Of a DNA stretch of 64,000 bases, positions 1-12,400 are shown in pieces (position 1 is the stretch's first letter; each line of letters begins with the position of its first letter). A program made the position numbers and the translations under genes. This DNA is from Sequoia sempervirens (lineage: Eukaryota; Streptophyta; Pinopsida; Cupressales; Cupressaceae). The notes under the pieces are model-generated. The model was not told where the DNA came from and ran no database searches. It was given only the letters and a program-made list of their open reading frames with translations. Location of the stretch: contig VDFB02270651.1 in NCBI GenBank assembly GCA_007258455.2, forward strand, positions 492,288,711-492,352,710, read 5' to 3'.

Positions 1-490
1 TGTTGAAGGTCTCAATTTCATCTATACACAAACCATTATCAAAGCTAGTCTAGAACCAAAGGAAGAAAAGGAATACAATCTAGAATCATGATCAACTTGA
101 CTCATGGTAATGATGTATTTACTCTATAAATATCTAATGATCATAGAATGTGATGTGAACTCAAATATTTTTCTTATGCCACTATTTGTAATCTAATAAA
201 TGGAAATGATATTATTGGATAAGGAAGGTACATAAAGTACATCATTGAATTTTCCTTCTCCAGTTTGAATAGAACCTTTTCCAAGGTCTAACATATAGGT
301 GTTATATTCGCCATCAATATTGGTGGGAATAAATAAGGCTCAAATATAGAGAATAGTTTCCTAGATGCAGTCATGTAGTGTGATGCGAGCTAGAATAAAG
401 AATCCACTTGTTTGATGTGTTGTTTGCAAAAGAAATGAGTGCCATAGGTCCTTATTCTTATCCTTTCATGAAAATATAAATGATGTTGAT
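1..490. other. AT-rich DNA without a recognised gene
   Basis: No reading frame of useful length and no recognisable domain is present. The stretch leads into the inverted copia gag fragment and is probably old retroelement DNA, but I see no boundary or motif that proves it. Confidence 0.4.
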
Positions 491-494
491 GTGT

Positions 495-665
495 ACAGGG
501 AAGAACCACTTGCCTTAGACAATTGAAGTTGATTTTTTTGAAGAAGAGTCTTCAAGGACCATCAATTTCCTTTTTGTATCATTGGTGTTAGACTTCATGC
601 CCTAATCATTTACAATAAGTACATTTGAGATTGTCCTTAGAAATTCTCCCTTTTGAGGAGGGATA
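495..665 (-). pseudogene. copia gag zinc-knuckle fragment, inverted copy
   Basis: The reverse complement of this stretch closely follows 1,430-1,580 on the plus strand. It carries the same run around the zinc knuckle (YCK, a stop, then LGHE) and the same downstream segment rich in K, Q and L. It is a short remnant of a Ty1/copia gag gene in opposite orientation to its neighbour. Both copies have the same TGA where the family would normally have a sense codon, so they descend from one already damaged copy. No gene function remains. Confidence 0.6.
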
Positions 666-884
666 TGAATCCAATGAAGTGCCCAATTTGGATTCCAAAC
701 TTGTTAAAATATTTTAATTATTGTTTTACATCTTTATGGGGGTTCAATAATTAGATTTAATATAATTTTGGGAGGTTTACTAAGGCACTTGAATTGTGCC
801 TTGTTTTTTGTGCATCATAGATCCAAAAATTGAATTGTTAACACCACATAATTTCCACACATAGAAAGTCAAAGTACAACAACT

Positions 885-1580
885 ACTTCAATCTAGAAGG
901 GATTATAGAAAATGATCAATGGACAACAAATATAATTTAATAGGAAGTTTTTGCAGTTTATTTATCAAAACAAGTTAGATGAGGCAATAGGCATCACTGG
1001 TCTCCATGTTTTCAATAATTTGCAATTTCACATTTCTAGTTGTACAAACCCTAAGAAAATGTGAGACAAATTTGAATATCTCTTTGGTAAAGCTGATGAG
1101 TTCAAGATTCTACAATTGGATGTAGAATTAAAAACATTGTCTCTTGATTCATTTTCATCTATTGAAGACTTCTTGGTACATTTAAATTCTTTTCTTTCTA
1201 GACTTCAGGATTATGGTGAAACAAAAAAAAAGGAATTTATCTTCTTAATTCTATCAAATCTCAAAGGTCCTTGTCAAATGTTTTATTCTTCTTTCTACTC
1301 TCTATAGCTGCTATCACCTCTTCAAAAAGTCAAGAATTAGTTGCTCAATCATCTAAAGGAAAGAAAAAAACCAAGGATCAAGCTAATAGATCAAAATCAA
1401 ACATTTCATTAGATCCATCTCCCTCCTCAAAGTGGAAAATTTCTAAGGAAAAACCCAAATTTACTTATTGTAAATGATTAGGGCATGAAGAACACCAATG
1501 TTGCAAAAAGGAAATTGAAAACTTGAAAATTATTCTTCAACAAACTCAACTTCAATTGTCTAAGACAAGTGGTTCAAGAG
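885..1580 (+). pseudogene. Ty1/copia gag fragment (UBN2-type gag plus zinc knuckle)
   Basis: Translation gives a gag-like stretch. It starts near FIYQNKLDEAIGITG and runs through a helical segment containing LDVELKTLSLDSFSSIEDFL and GETKKKEFIFLILSNLKG, which resembles the UBN2 gag family of plant copia elements. A CCHC-like knuckle (YCK, stop, LGHEEHQCC) and a coiled-coil-like tail follow. Gag would form the retrotransposon particle and bind its RNA. The reading frame is broken by several stops, including a TGA inside the knuckle near 1,475, and no pol follows, so this is a dead fragment. Confidence 0.6.
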
Positions 1581-1599
1581 CATGAAACAACTTCCACAA

Positions 1600-4500
1600 G
1601 TGAATAAAATATGCATAATAGTATGTCTATCAAATATAAAGTTAAGAGTGTGTAAATATAATGATCGAGCCTTGCATATATAGGCAAGGATGAGGAGGTA
1701 GGAAGGTAGGAGTGAAACTCTAACTATCCCTCAAAAGATGGGACACTTGTGAGCTCACTTGATAAATGATTGAGCAAATGACAAGTGTACATGCAATAGG
1801 CTTCTCAAGTTATGAGGACACATGTATCAACCATATGAAGTGAGAAGAAATCAAAAGTAACCTAAGTAAACTTAAGTTAGGTGTGAATAGGTCAATCATA
1901 GAAAGGTGATATCTTATCTAGATGGATAAAGATACTATTTACACTAACATGTATGAAGTATAAATACCTAGGGTATGAAAATTTGTTAGTTCTAGAGTCC
2001 ACATTGTTGGAGGTATATGATACAAAGTTGGGGCACAACATCTTGAGGACTTTTAGAAATAAATGGAAGTAGGAAATAGGTCATCTATTGCTCAAAAAAT
2101 TGTAGATAGTGGGCTCATATATAAAATAGATTTTCTCATGGATGTGCAATGCACTTACCTTGTTTTAGAATAAATGCAATATTATAGTCCTAAAACTAGG
2201 GAAATAAGGTCTCACAAAGGAATTTTATGATATTAAAACCACAATGGCATTGCCAACATTACACGAAGAAGAAGAGTGCATGACATAATAACATAACATG
2301 ACACTGGTTAGATATTCCAAAGAAACAAAAGTCATAGCTATGAAAGACTCTTTGTGTGTCTCATTTCAAAGAAGATATTTATGATATTATTGTGTTAAAT
2401 TGCATAGGTTGGTGGGAAATGAAGAAACCCACAACTTTGAGGAATGAATATATCTATTCATTGTTGTAGCTGTTATAGGGGAATAATTTACTCATTGGGG
2501 GACCGCATACATACTTCATAAAAAACTTACTCAATTTCAATTGAATAGATTCTTCTATATCTCTCCATATTTATTGTATGCCATTACTAGTTTAAGAGCC
2601 TAGTTGGGACTAGTTATAGAGGAGTCTTTTAAAATGTGACTCAAATTTATCCATAGTTTCAATTTGAGCATTATTATAAAGCTTCAAGAGTGTGAATGAT
2701 GCATTCACATTGATGCATTTTTCTAGGGAGCTCCAGGGTGATATGGGTGTGAGACTATCTTTAAAATCTATACAATTGGTCAATATGTATGGTAGTTATT
2801 TCATTCAATTTTATATATTCACTTATATTAAAGTAGTAGTATTTGATGGATTTCCATATAAACTACCAAATATTGTGAGTGGAAAATTTGTTCTCATAGA
2901 AATTTTCAATAAAATTGGTGAAGTAGGAGATGCAAGAAAAATAAGAAAGAATGAGCTACCTTTCCCATCAAACTAGTGCATCATGACTGTAGATCAAATT
3001 TTGATGCATTGAATATTGAAAGGACCAAGTGGTAAAATATATTATGCATTTCAATACCATGAGGATCCATTTTGATAGTAAATATTATGTCAAAAATAAT
3101 CTACAACTACTTCTACCATCATCTTGAAATTGAAGACTAATGGGAAAACTATGACAATGACTATGAAGTTAGACAAAGAGATTAGATGAGACTTATGTAG
3201 CAAAAACTCAAATATTTTAGGATTAAATGGGATATCTCTTGCATTGAATATGATGGGTTAGACTTGGTTTATTCATTTATTTTAAACATATTCAAACAAA
3301 ACCACTACTACCCATCAATTGGGATAAGAGAGAAGTAAAAAAATTAGATGAGATAATAGTTGTGGTCCTTAAAAGAAAAAAATGGATGAAGAAGAAATCC
3401 ATAGAAAAATTAGCTCAAAAGTCTTGTGGTAGAACACATGATTCAAAGGAGAAAGAATAAAAGAAAAGAAAATATATATCCTCTCATCCTGTCTCATTAA
3501 TTGGCTCTCAAAATATTAGTGGAGGAGATGATGATGATAATCCTATAAATAAAGTAAGCCCAATAAAATTAAGTAGTGAGAGTCACAAAGGGAAAAAATA
3601 ATTAGAAGGAGAAGAAGAAGCAAATAAAATATATCCAAGAGGATTAAGACGAAGAAACGATTGGAATACCCTCATCCCTTCCCAAGTAAGTACTTCTACA
3701 TCCTCCTCTTCTCATTCTTCACTAGCTTCCTTGACTCAACATTATCTCTAGAAAACTCCAACTCAATCTAATCCTTCTCCTCCATCCTCACTTGATATAT
3801 CATCTTTTGATAAGGTTGTACCTTTGTTCACTATGTACCTCCACATATTAATCCCTTATAATTTTCTTCAAATGTTACTAACACCCCATTTGTTTCCTCT
3901 TCTTATTTTTTGCATCAAACTTTGTCAAGGAAGAGAAAGGTAACGTATTTGACTATTCCTCAATTTTATGTTGTTTCTAGTTTACTTCATAAGCCATCTT
4001 AGCCAAAGAAGGCTAAAAAAAATTCTAGGTTAATGGATTCTACATTTGGGAGCATGTATGTAGAGGAGCTTAACCCACTATAGAAAGATATTAATGAGAT
4101 TATTGAAGTAGATTCCAATATCACTTGGGTTGATCTTAGCCCCTCTTCCAATGATGAAGATATCCATAATTTTAAAGTCTTTTTACCAATTTGGTAGAGA
4201 GAAATAATAAAAATAAATGCTCCAAGCACCAACTCAAGAAATAGGTCAAGGTTTTAACCTATTATCTCAAATTTATTATTAATACATCAACCCAACCACT
4301 AGACACAACAGATGATTCTTGTGACCCTATTTTAGATAGTAGTAAAGAGGTGATTGAAAAAATATGTAAATATAAATCTTATAGGAAAGTGATTGAGAAA
4401 TGGATCAAAGAAATAACAAACAATGGTTCAAAATTTATTGAAGAAGCTAAGAAAACATATGATGAAATTAACACTATGAGAAGGTTGTTTGGATCTACTA

Positions 4501-4688
4501 TCCAAATCGATCCTCACAAATAAAAATAAGATTTACAACAAGTTTTATGGACTACAATCCAAAGGAAGCTACAACTCTTTGAAATATATTTCTTTTGGCT
4601 TCAACCAAAGGAAGCTACAACTCCCTACTTATAGAAAGAGGCTACAACCTCTGTACAAAATACTTGAAAAAATATAATGATCAATCAC
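1600..4688. other. Decayed repeat DNA, no recognised gene
   Basis: Only short open frames occur, for example 2,692-2,976 (94 codons), which I could not assign. Codon breaks are frequent, and stretches such as 3,640-4,680 look like old gag-type DNA without a diagnostic motif. A 19-bp exact direct repeat (CCAAAGGAAGCTACAACTC) lies at 4,559-4,577 and 4,605-4,623. Confidence 0.4.
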
Positions 4689-4689
4689 C

Positions 4690-6215
4690 TTCGCAACATC
4701 AACACCCTTTACACTGACATATATCTTCAACACCTCTACTCAACAATCTTTGTTATCTTCAACATAGTTCCACGCACACATATACTCACATCCACACTCA
4801 CACATACCTCCTCACATAGTTACACACTCTCATACTTTTTGCAACAGACTTGATCTTTTAGTTATATCCTCTGCAAGCTTAAAAAAATTTCTCCTTTATC
4901 AACCAAGATGAAACGCGTAGCATAAAACATGCAACAACCAGAAAAAATTAGCTCCCAAGACATTTGTGATAAGTAGAAATAAAATACAGTTCAAACCAAG
5001 AGATAATGAGGACCTATTTTACCTTAGCATACATCTCCACATTAGCGCACACTTTCAAAAACCTGGTACAATCATCTCAATATACCAAGTCAGCCCAACA
5101 AATACTTAACCTTCTATACATTATCTCTAGACCAAAAGCAATACCAAAGAAACCAAATATCATCATGTAGATCACTTTACGAACATTATATGATTTGAAA
5201 AAAAATCTCATACACTCCTTTCACAACTTCATGTTACTTCATGTTGGCACAAACAAATAAACATTAAACCCAACATCTCTTGCAAATTTTGAATACATAG
5301 TCTTGAAATAAAACATTGAAAACCATATTTGCGGTACTCCTCAACACCTGAAACTTGAAATGAGAAAACATACAGACAATCTAAACTTTTCCTCCAAACA
5401 AGAAATCCAAATATTGTAATACAGTGAAATGCGGCGGCTTTTACTTTCTCCCACTAACAATCCTAAATAGCAACATGATTTTTCCTTACTCTGTTGACTC
5501 TGGAGAACCTCTGTGGTACATCTTATCATTTGAGATCACTTGAATCATTCATGCTTTTCATCTATATCTGACTATCCTCCAAGCTGCAAGATCTCATCTT
5601 CAAATGTAGAGAAATGCAAAGCATTCCTCTAACTCTTTCTGACTGCAATAATACTATACTACTATCTTCACTTTGCTAGCTCTGGAATCTTCCACAATAA
5701 TGTATATACCTTGAAATCAAGAACATACATATTTCACACCTATCTTTGTCTAACTTCCAAACCGCAAGGCCATATCTTCAAATGAAGAGAAATGCGAAGC
5801 ATTCTCCCGAGCTTCTTTAGTGCAACTTCATGTGCCTTTGACTGTTTAAAAGCTTACATACTTTCTTTCATATCTTATGCAATGCTTTATATCAAGGAAT
5901 AGTGAATACAACATTCACCATAGACAACAATTACAACTTCTTCATATAAACATACTCGTCAACCTATCAAGTTTCACCTATTCATGAACTTCAAAGGATA
6001 AGCATGTACACCTATGTATAGATTATATTGATCAAACAACATGCTCATTATTTTCATCACCATGTCCTTCATCTCACAACTCTTTTGATCATCACTCCTT
6101 TGTCTAGTCCTCTGAACTCTTACTCTTTTGACTTCTCTTATCACCACTCTATTTACATCACATGCGACCTTCTACAATACAACTCTATTGACATCAATGA
6201 CAATGCATTCAATAG
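4690..6215 (-). repeat. LTR-like repeat with ~180-bp internal subrepeats (antisense)
   Basis: The stretch has no coding potential. It contains three degenerate units about 180 bp apart, anchored on GAAATGC followed by GAAGC/AAAGC/GGCGGC at 5,426, 5,611 and 5,789. Similar units recur at 13,373 and 13,546 inside intron 3 of the large gene. The stretch near 6,190-6,215 (GACATCAATGACAA) also matches the end of the intron-3 copy. It is best read as part of a copia-type LTR in reverse orientation. Neither terminus is resolved. Confidence 0.45.
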
Positions 6216-6690
6216 GTGGATGGAGAGGGTTCTAAGTTTGAAGGGGAATCTATGATGGAGAATCCATTTGGGCAGTCTAGATGGTGAAATGGGAAAGGGT
6301 TACTTGGGAGTACCTTGGAAGGATGAGAAAATCCTTTGTCCAATGTGAAATAGTACCAAGGCCATGTCACATACACAAAGAGGTCATGCCTATGTACACA
6401 TTTGGTAATTGTGCATGATTTGAAGGGGGTTTGACTATGATCATGAATGTGCAAGTGGAGGGTTAGTGAATTAAATAATTTCAACTCACTAGTAGATAAA
6501 TAAATAGATATGGTTGTTATAAATGAAAAAGTGAATAGAAAAGGGGAATTAAATAAATAAATATATTTATTTGATTTTTGAAAAGGGGATGGGGAACTTA
6601 GGTAAATAAATATTTAAATTCATTTACCTAAGGTGGATTATAGATAAAGGTTGATTAAATGATTTTAGGCTAGAAATGGGATTGGGTGAA
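6216..6690. other. Intergenic DNA, nothing recognised
   Basis: Small overlapping open frames exist on both strands but none resembles a protein family. This DNA forms the left flank of the candidate element at 6,695-7,644. Confidence 0.35.
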
Positions 6691-6694
6691 TAGT

Positions 6695-7644
6695 TGTGTT
6701 ACATGGGGACGAGTCCCCCCACCCAAACCCTATGTCCCTGTCCCCTGTGGAATTTTGGGGATAGGGGGACGGCAGGGGACCTCCCCCAGGTGTCCCCCCT
6801 AATTTTTGAAAACTGGGAAACAACAGGAAACACGTCCCCAAATAAGGGGAGGACTGGAAAATAAAAGGGGATGCTTAGGCATCCCTGAAATGGCCAGGGG
6901 ACAGCTAGGAGTCCCCCAACCATATCGGGGATGCCTAGGAGTCCCCCTTTTGTCAAAGTAATAAATGTTTTTATTTTTGGTAAATTAAATAAAAATTGCC
7001 TAATAAATATTAAATATTTCATTAAATAACAATTGTTTGATAAATATTAAATATTAAATATTTCATTATATTTGATAAAACATTTAATTTTTAAACAAAC
7101 TATTTAATTTTATTGTCAAATTAAATAAAAATTGCTTGATAATTGATAAATATTAAATGTTTTATAATGAAATATTAAATATTTTATTATATTTGATAAA
7201 AATGTTTTATCCCCATTTGAATGGCATTGACTAAATAATAAAATATTATTATATTTACTTTAGTCATTCAACCTAAAATTGAACAAAATGCTTTTATATT
7301 TAGTAGTTAAGTTATTGGCATTGATGTTAGTGTTTACCTTTATCTTTATATTGTTGTTATGTCGCTATTATATCATTGTTATACTACTGTTATACTCTTT
7401 ATCTATACACATATTGTCATATTGATATTGTTGCACATATTTGATATTTCAAATTGCTCTCTTTCTCTCTCTCTCTATATAATATATTTTTAAAAATTTA
7501 TATATATGTAATTATATATATAGATATATATATTTTGAAAAATTCTTATATCATCGTCTCCAAAAAATTTCCCTTGGACTACCATCCCTGAAACGTGTCC
7601 CCTGCCGTCCCCCCATCCCCGTCCTCGAAACACCGTGGAACATA
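6695..7644. mobile_element. Candidate non-autonomous terminal-inverted-repeat transposon
   Basis: The termini are GC-rich and inverted. GGGGGACGGCAGGGGAC near 6,763 has its reverse complement near 7,596. The outer ends (starting TGTGTTACATGG and ending CGTGGAACATA) are imperfect inverted repeats. A direct GGTGAATAGT lies on both sides, at 6,685-6,694 and 7,645-7,654, which would be a 10-bp target duplication of MULE type. The interior is AT-rich and non-coding. The boundaries are my best fit; a hAT-type reading with slightly different ends is also possible. Confidence 0.45.
7457..7532. repeat. (CT)n and (TA)n microsatellite
   Basis: A CT dinucleotide run is followed by AT-rich TATA-type repeats inside the candidate element at 6,695-7,644. 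Confidence 0.7.
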
Positions 7645-7654
7645 GGTGAATAGT

Positions 7655-8780
7655 GATGGATAGTGGTTTTGTTAATTAAATAGTAAAATATCATATTTTA
7701 TTTAATTAATAAGGGGAAGAAAATATGATAATAAATCCAATAAATAGATATTTATTCAATCAATTATGGAGGAAATAGTTAGGTTATTAGGTAATTGACG
7801 ATGTGTCAATTTTAGGAGCTTACAATTATAATTCTTACAATTGAAGAGACATCTATGAGATTGAGTGAATCTACTACTCACATTGACCAACACAAATAAT
7901 CTCTCAATTTTTTTAATCCTTTGATTGACAACTATCAATCTTTTCTTAAAAACTTTCAATAATATAAACTCCCATATCAAAATTGTTAGAAATATTGAAT
8001 ATGCTCTATTCTTCAATAAACACTATTCTCTAATAAAATACAATTGTCAAAAAAAATTGTTTACAAAATATGCACATATAAAAACCGAAAAACTATTAAA
8101 TTACATATAAATACAAGAAAAAAAAACTTACAAACACAAAGAAAATAAAAACTAAATTATTAAATGCTGCTACATACAATTTGTTCTTAGTCTATTCTAT
8201 ATATGTAGACACTTACAACCATATATTACAAATACCAAAATTTCATTCATTATTCACTTTAATCTAATCTCTATATATTCTTTCACTTACAATCACATAT
8301 TACACATACCAAAATATAAATATCATATATAATCCTTAAAAAATCAATCTACAACTCTATATAAAATTCTAAAAGAAACTTTTTTTTTTCAAAACTAAAC
8401 TAAATACATTATAAACTAGTTTAAAATATAGACTATACTTCATGAGTTAATGCAACGTGGAACACTTGGAGAGCACTTCATAACTGTATTCCTCATCATT
8501 TGATCTCAAGCCAGCTTTTACTTAGCTCATTTTTTAATGGCATAAGACCTTTTCAGAGCTGTGCATTATTTAAGTCATGCCATGACTTATTGAAGACCAC
8601 TTATTGAGATGAAATCAGCCTTATTTAGACACATGTTTGCATTTCATTGTTTCCGCACTTTCATGGATCTCATTCTTGGTTTTATATATGAAGTTAACCA
8701 TATCTTCAAGGTGCTGCAATATTCCAGTCAATTGTCAGATTTCATTAAATTTTCACTTAAAAAAGTTTTGAATGTTAAAA
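7655..8780. other. AT-rich intergenic DNA upstream of the large gene
   Basis: No supported gene. Open frames at 7,756-8,016 (minus) and 8,609-8,800 (plus) have no recognisable domain. The end of this stretch probably contains distal promoter DNA of the large gene. Confidence 0.4.
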
Positions 8781-9095
8781 TATCAATGGTAGAGTGGTAG
8801 ATGCCTTAGGAATATTTAATTTTACCACTAAAGTCTGGAATTGCCGGCCAAATTGGTTTGTATTGTTCTCTGTTTTACTGGAAAATTGCCTGTCTCATAG
8901 ATTTTATCATTGATGTCACTAATATCATTGTGGAGTGGCACATACGCCTTAGGAATATTTAATTTTCCCAAGAAAGTCCGGTATCACCGGCCAAAATTCT
9001 TCTTTCTTGGCATTTGTCTTTAGTGTCTAGCCTTTTACTGTAAAAATGCCTACATTGTATAAGTAGCATGGATTTGATCATTGATTTCACTGCAT
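8781..9095 (+). promoter_or_regulatory. Tandem duplication of ~142 bp just upstream of the large gene
   Basis: Two direct copies start near 8,781 and 8,922. Shared blocks include GCCTTAGGAATATTTAATTT, AAAGTCTGG/AAAGTCCGG, CCGGCCAAA, a TTTTACTG block and a GATTT-ATCATTGAT-TCACT block. The duplication ends about 300 bp before the predicted start codon, so it lies in the promoter or 5' leader. No transcription-factor site was identified; a regulatory role is inferred from position only. Confidence 0.5.
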
Positions 9096-9242
9096 TCTAT
9101 GCAGTATGAAAATGATTAGCTCTTTGATGGGTGTCTGATGCTGAAGTTCTTACATCAAATGTGAGTTTTTTTTCGCTCTTTCAAAATGATCTGGGAAGGG
9201 AATTCTGCTTTTATTGTTTTAGCTATTCCTGATTTCGGGCTG

Positions 9243-9251
9243 TATTTATAT
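9243..9251 (+). promoter_or_regulatory. Possible TATA box
   Basis: TATTTATAT lies about 150 bp upstream of the first in-frame ATG at 9,401. Such motifs are common by chance in DNA this AT-rich, so this is only a candidate. Confidence 0.2.
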
Positions 9252-9400
9252 GGGATTCTGGTTTTAAAGCTCAGTTTAGGTGTAACAATTGTACTTGGTA
9301 TTATGCAGTTTTATCATTCTGAGTTGCAGAGAATTTGAAGCCTTTGAAGCCTTTGAAGAGGTGGATTGAGGGAGTCTTGAGATTAAGAAAATTGGGAGAA

Positions 9401-12400
9401 ATGGAGATGGGTCAGAGAGAAAGGTTGTTGAAGCTACATCCATCCATGGATGTGAGCACTAGAATTTGTATAGTTGGTGGAGGACCCAGTGGCTTGTCAG
9501 CTGCTTATGCTCTTGCAAAATTGGGGTATGAGAATGTAACAGTGCTGGAGAAACATCACACTGTGGGTGGCATGTGTGAATCTGTAGAAATCCAAGGTAC
9601 CCTATTCTCTGTGTATATGTAGATGGATAGAATATTAACAGATGGAATACAGTAAACAAATACAATATCTCTAAGACAGTTCAGTTAGTGTACGTATATA
9701 AATGGCAAGATATGTTTCATGAACATACCATGGATTGTTGGTATGAATTTTTTATACTTTATAAGGTATTTAAGAGATTGCTTTTGAAATCAATTGTAGA
9801 TGCATTTGTATTGACATTTGAGATCTCATTCAGCAATCTATTATCATTCTCTTGATGATGGATTGAGTAGTAGGCATGAATTTTCTACACTTTATATAGT
9901 ATTCAAAAGATCGCTTCTCAAATCAACTATATATGTTTTTGTATTGACATTTCAGATTGCATTCAGCAATCTATTATCATTTTCCTCTTTGATATGATAG
10001 ATCACTGAATAAGATCTGAAACATCAATGCAAAAACATACACGAGTGATTCCAAAAAGCAATCTTTTGAATAATAGAATAGATAAGCTATATATATTTTA
10101 GAGAGAAATTAAGTTGATTGTCAAAGCAGGTTAAACTGCTAACAGAAATGAATTATATAGATGACATACAGAATTATAATAGTTCAAGGGAACACTTTTT
10201 GGCTTTGGGATCTCTGGCACTGGGTAAACTAGTTATATTTATGCTCAAATTTAAACAATTGTGAGATAAATATTAACATCAAATTACAAAACATACTGCA
10301 TCTAATTAAAGCGTGCTCCATTTTATGTAAATAAATAAATATAAACCTTTCTTGAACTAAAGAACGTTCATCTCCTTAGAATGATTTCACTTCCAGATTT
10401 TTGTTTGTTGGAGAAAATGATTGATAAAGGAGGAGCTTATTACTTTATGGTAGTGCATAGTAATATCTATATTGGAGGTCCTAGATTTCAATTTTAATGG
10501 GTATCAGATTGGAAGTCTTACACCAACATCATGTTTAATTATTTTATATTGCAGGGAGAGTATATGACTTGGGTGGGCAGGTGGTGGCAGCAAACAGTGC
10601 TCCAACAATCACAAGTCTGGCAGAGGAGTTGGGGAATGTAGAATTCCAAGACATGGAGTCTCACAAACTTGCTGTAATAGATTGCAATGGCGGCCAATTC
10701 GAAGATCTGGATGTTCAGGCTGATTACATGTCCATTATTCCTCTTACAATGAAATTCCAGGCACATACATACATAACTCTCCTCATTTGATTTATCTCTA
10801 TTGTTTACTCCTGTGCAAAATATATCGTGAGTTCTGACTTTCGTATGGTTTCCATTCAACTCGGAAAATTATTTTAAATTTTTACCGCAGTTGACTCTAT
10901 GTTGGCAATAATTGCAAAAACTTTGCCTTCAGGCCAAAGCCAAAGGTTCAGGCTACATCGGAGTCCACGCTGTGAGCCGCCTGATGCCGGACCCGGTACC
11001 GGAATTTGTCAGACAAAATGGTTTGAAGGCAATTCCTAAAGCTGTTGCATATGGGTATACGGCCTCCGGCTATGGATTCGTTGAAGACATGCCTTATGCC
11101 TACCTCCATGAATTTGCTCGGACGTCCATGTTGGGAAAAATCCGGCGAGTGAAGGGCGGTTATGCGAGCCTGTGGCAAAAATTGAGCACGAGGCTGCCGG
11201 CTGAGGTGCACTGTGGTATTGAGGTGGTCAGCGTCGAAAGGGACTCGAACTCTGTACGTGTCTGCGTCAACAACCATGAAAGACAAGAAGAGAAGACAAT
11301 GGAGTTCGATAAAATTATCATTTCTGGTGCAACTCCCTTTTCTGGGCCCACCAAGGTTTACAGGTCAAATTCCACAGGTAACTCCGAATCTATTTAGATA
11401 TTGTCTCATTCCAATCTGCTAAAATTTATGGATAGAATAAGTAAAATTCGCCTTAGACAAGTATCAAAGAAATTAATATTAATATTTAAATTTGAAGTGT
11501 ATTTAATTATTAGATATGGTTTTTTAATGAATATATTTTATTTAACTTTGTATTAATTAAAAGAAAATAGTATAATATTCATAAAATGAATGAAGGTGGT
11601 AGAGAGACACATTTACAAGTTCAACAAGAGGATCTAGTTTTGAAACATAACTACAAAAACAAAGGGGCCAAGATCGGAATCACAATTACGTAGTTGTGGT
11701 TATGTCAAGCGGAGGATGATCTTGATCATTAGGTTTTCCCCAAACATCACCAAGGGTAGAATCATCAATTGGCTCCCACCCAATAAGAGCATTATCTTTT
11801 GCATTCTTCTCAGTAGTCGACTGAGTGCGAACTAGAGAGATGACAAGTGACACACAGGAAAATTCGATGGTTCTCGACCAACCAATGTCTCATCAAGGAG
11901 AGAGCAAGCATGAGGGTTGAGACCATCCTCCGCATGCAACAAAGTCCCCATGCGAGTGAGACCCATGATCTCCACGACTATCCTATTGTGAAGAGTGGCT
12001 ACATCCACGTCAATGCCCACGAGGAGAAGTGGAGTCAGGAGGAACCTGGGAAACAGTGCAGGGAGCATTACCCTAGTGATCCATCAACTCCTAGAGATGT
12101 GCAACTTCAAGTGCAACTTTACTAGATTGCACCTAAATCTACATAAGAACATTAGAGTAAATGATAGCTTTAAAATACAAAGAAAAACATTTATTAACAG
12201 TGTTGTGATTAAACAATGGAGCATTTCTATCTTTTCTAATACTAAATAAGATTTCCACCTTGAAAGTGTTGAACGCACAAGACAACTGAGGGTGGCAGGG
12301 GGGTGAATCAATTGTACATTAAAACTTCAAAACCCTCATAAAGATTTTGATCCACATCTACTTAACTAACCATTAATCTGTTAAACTAATTAAGCATGAA

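Noticed and set aside
6028..6255. Short His-rich frame
   Set aside because: No domain, and it lies in LTR-like repeat DNA.
11832..12125. Overlapping frames on both strands in intron 3
   Set aside because: Both strands are open over a short stretch with no family match, and it lies inside an intron of the giant gene.
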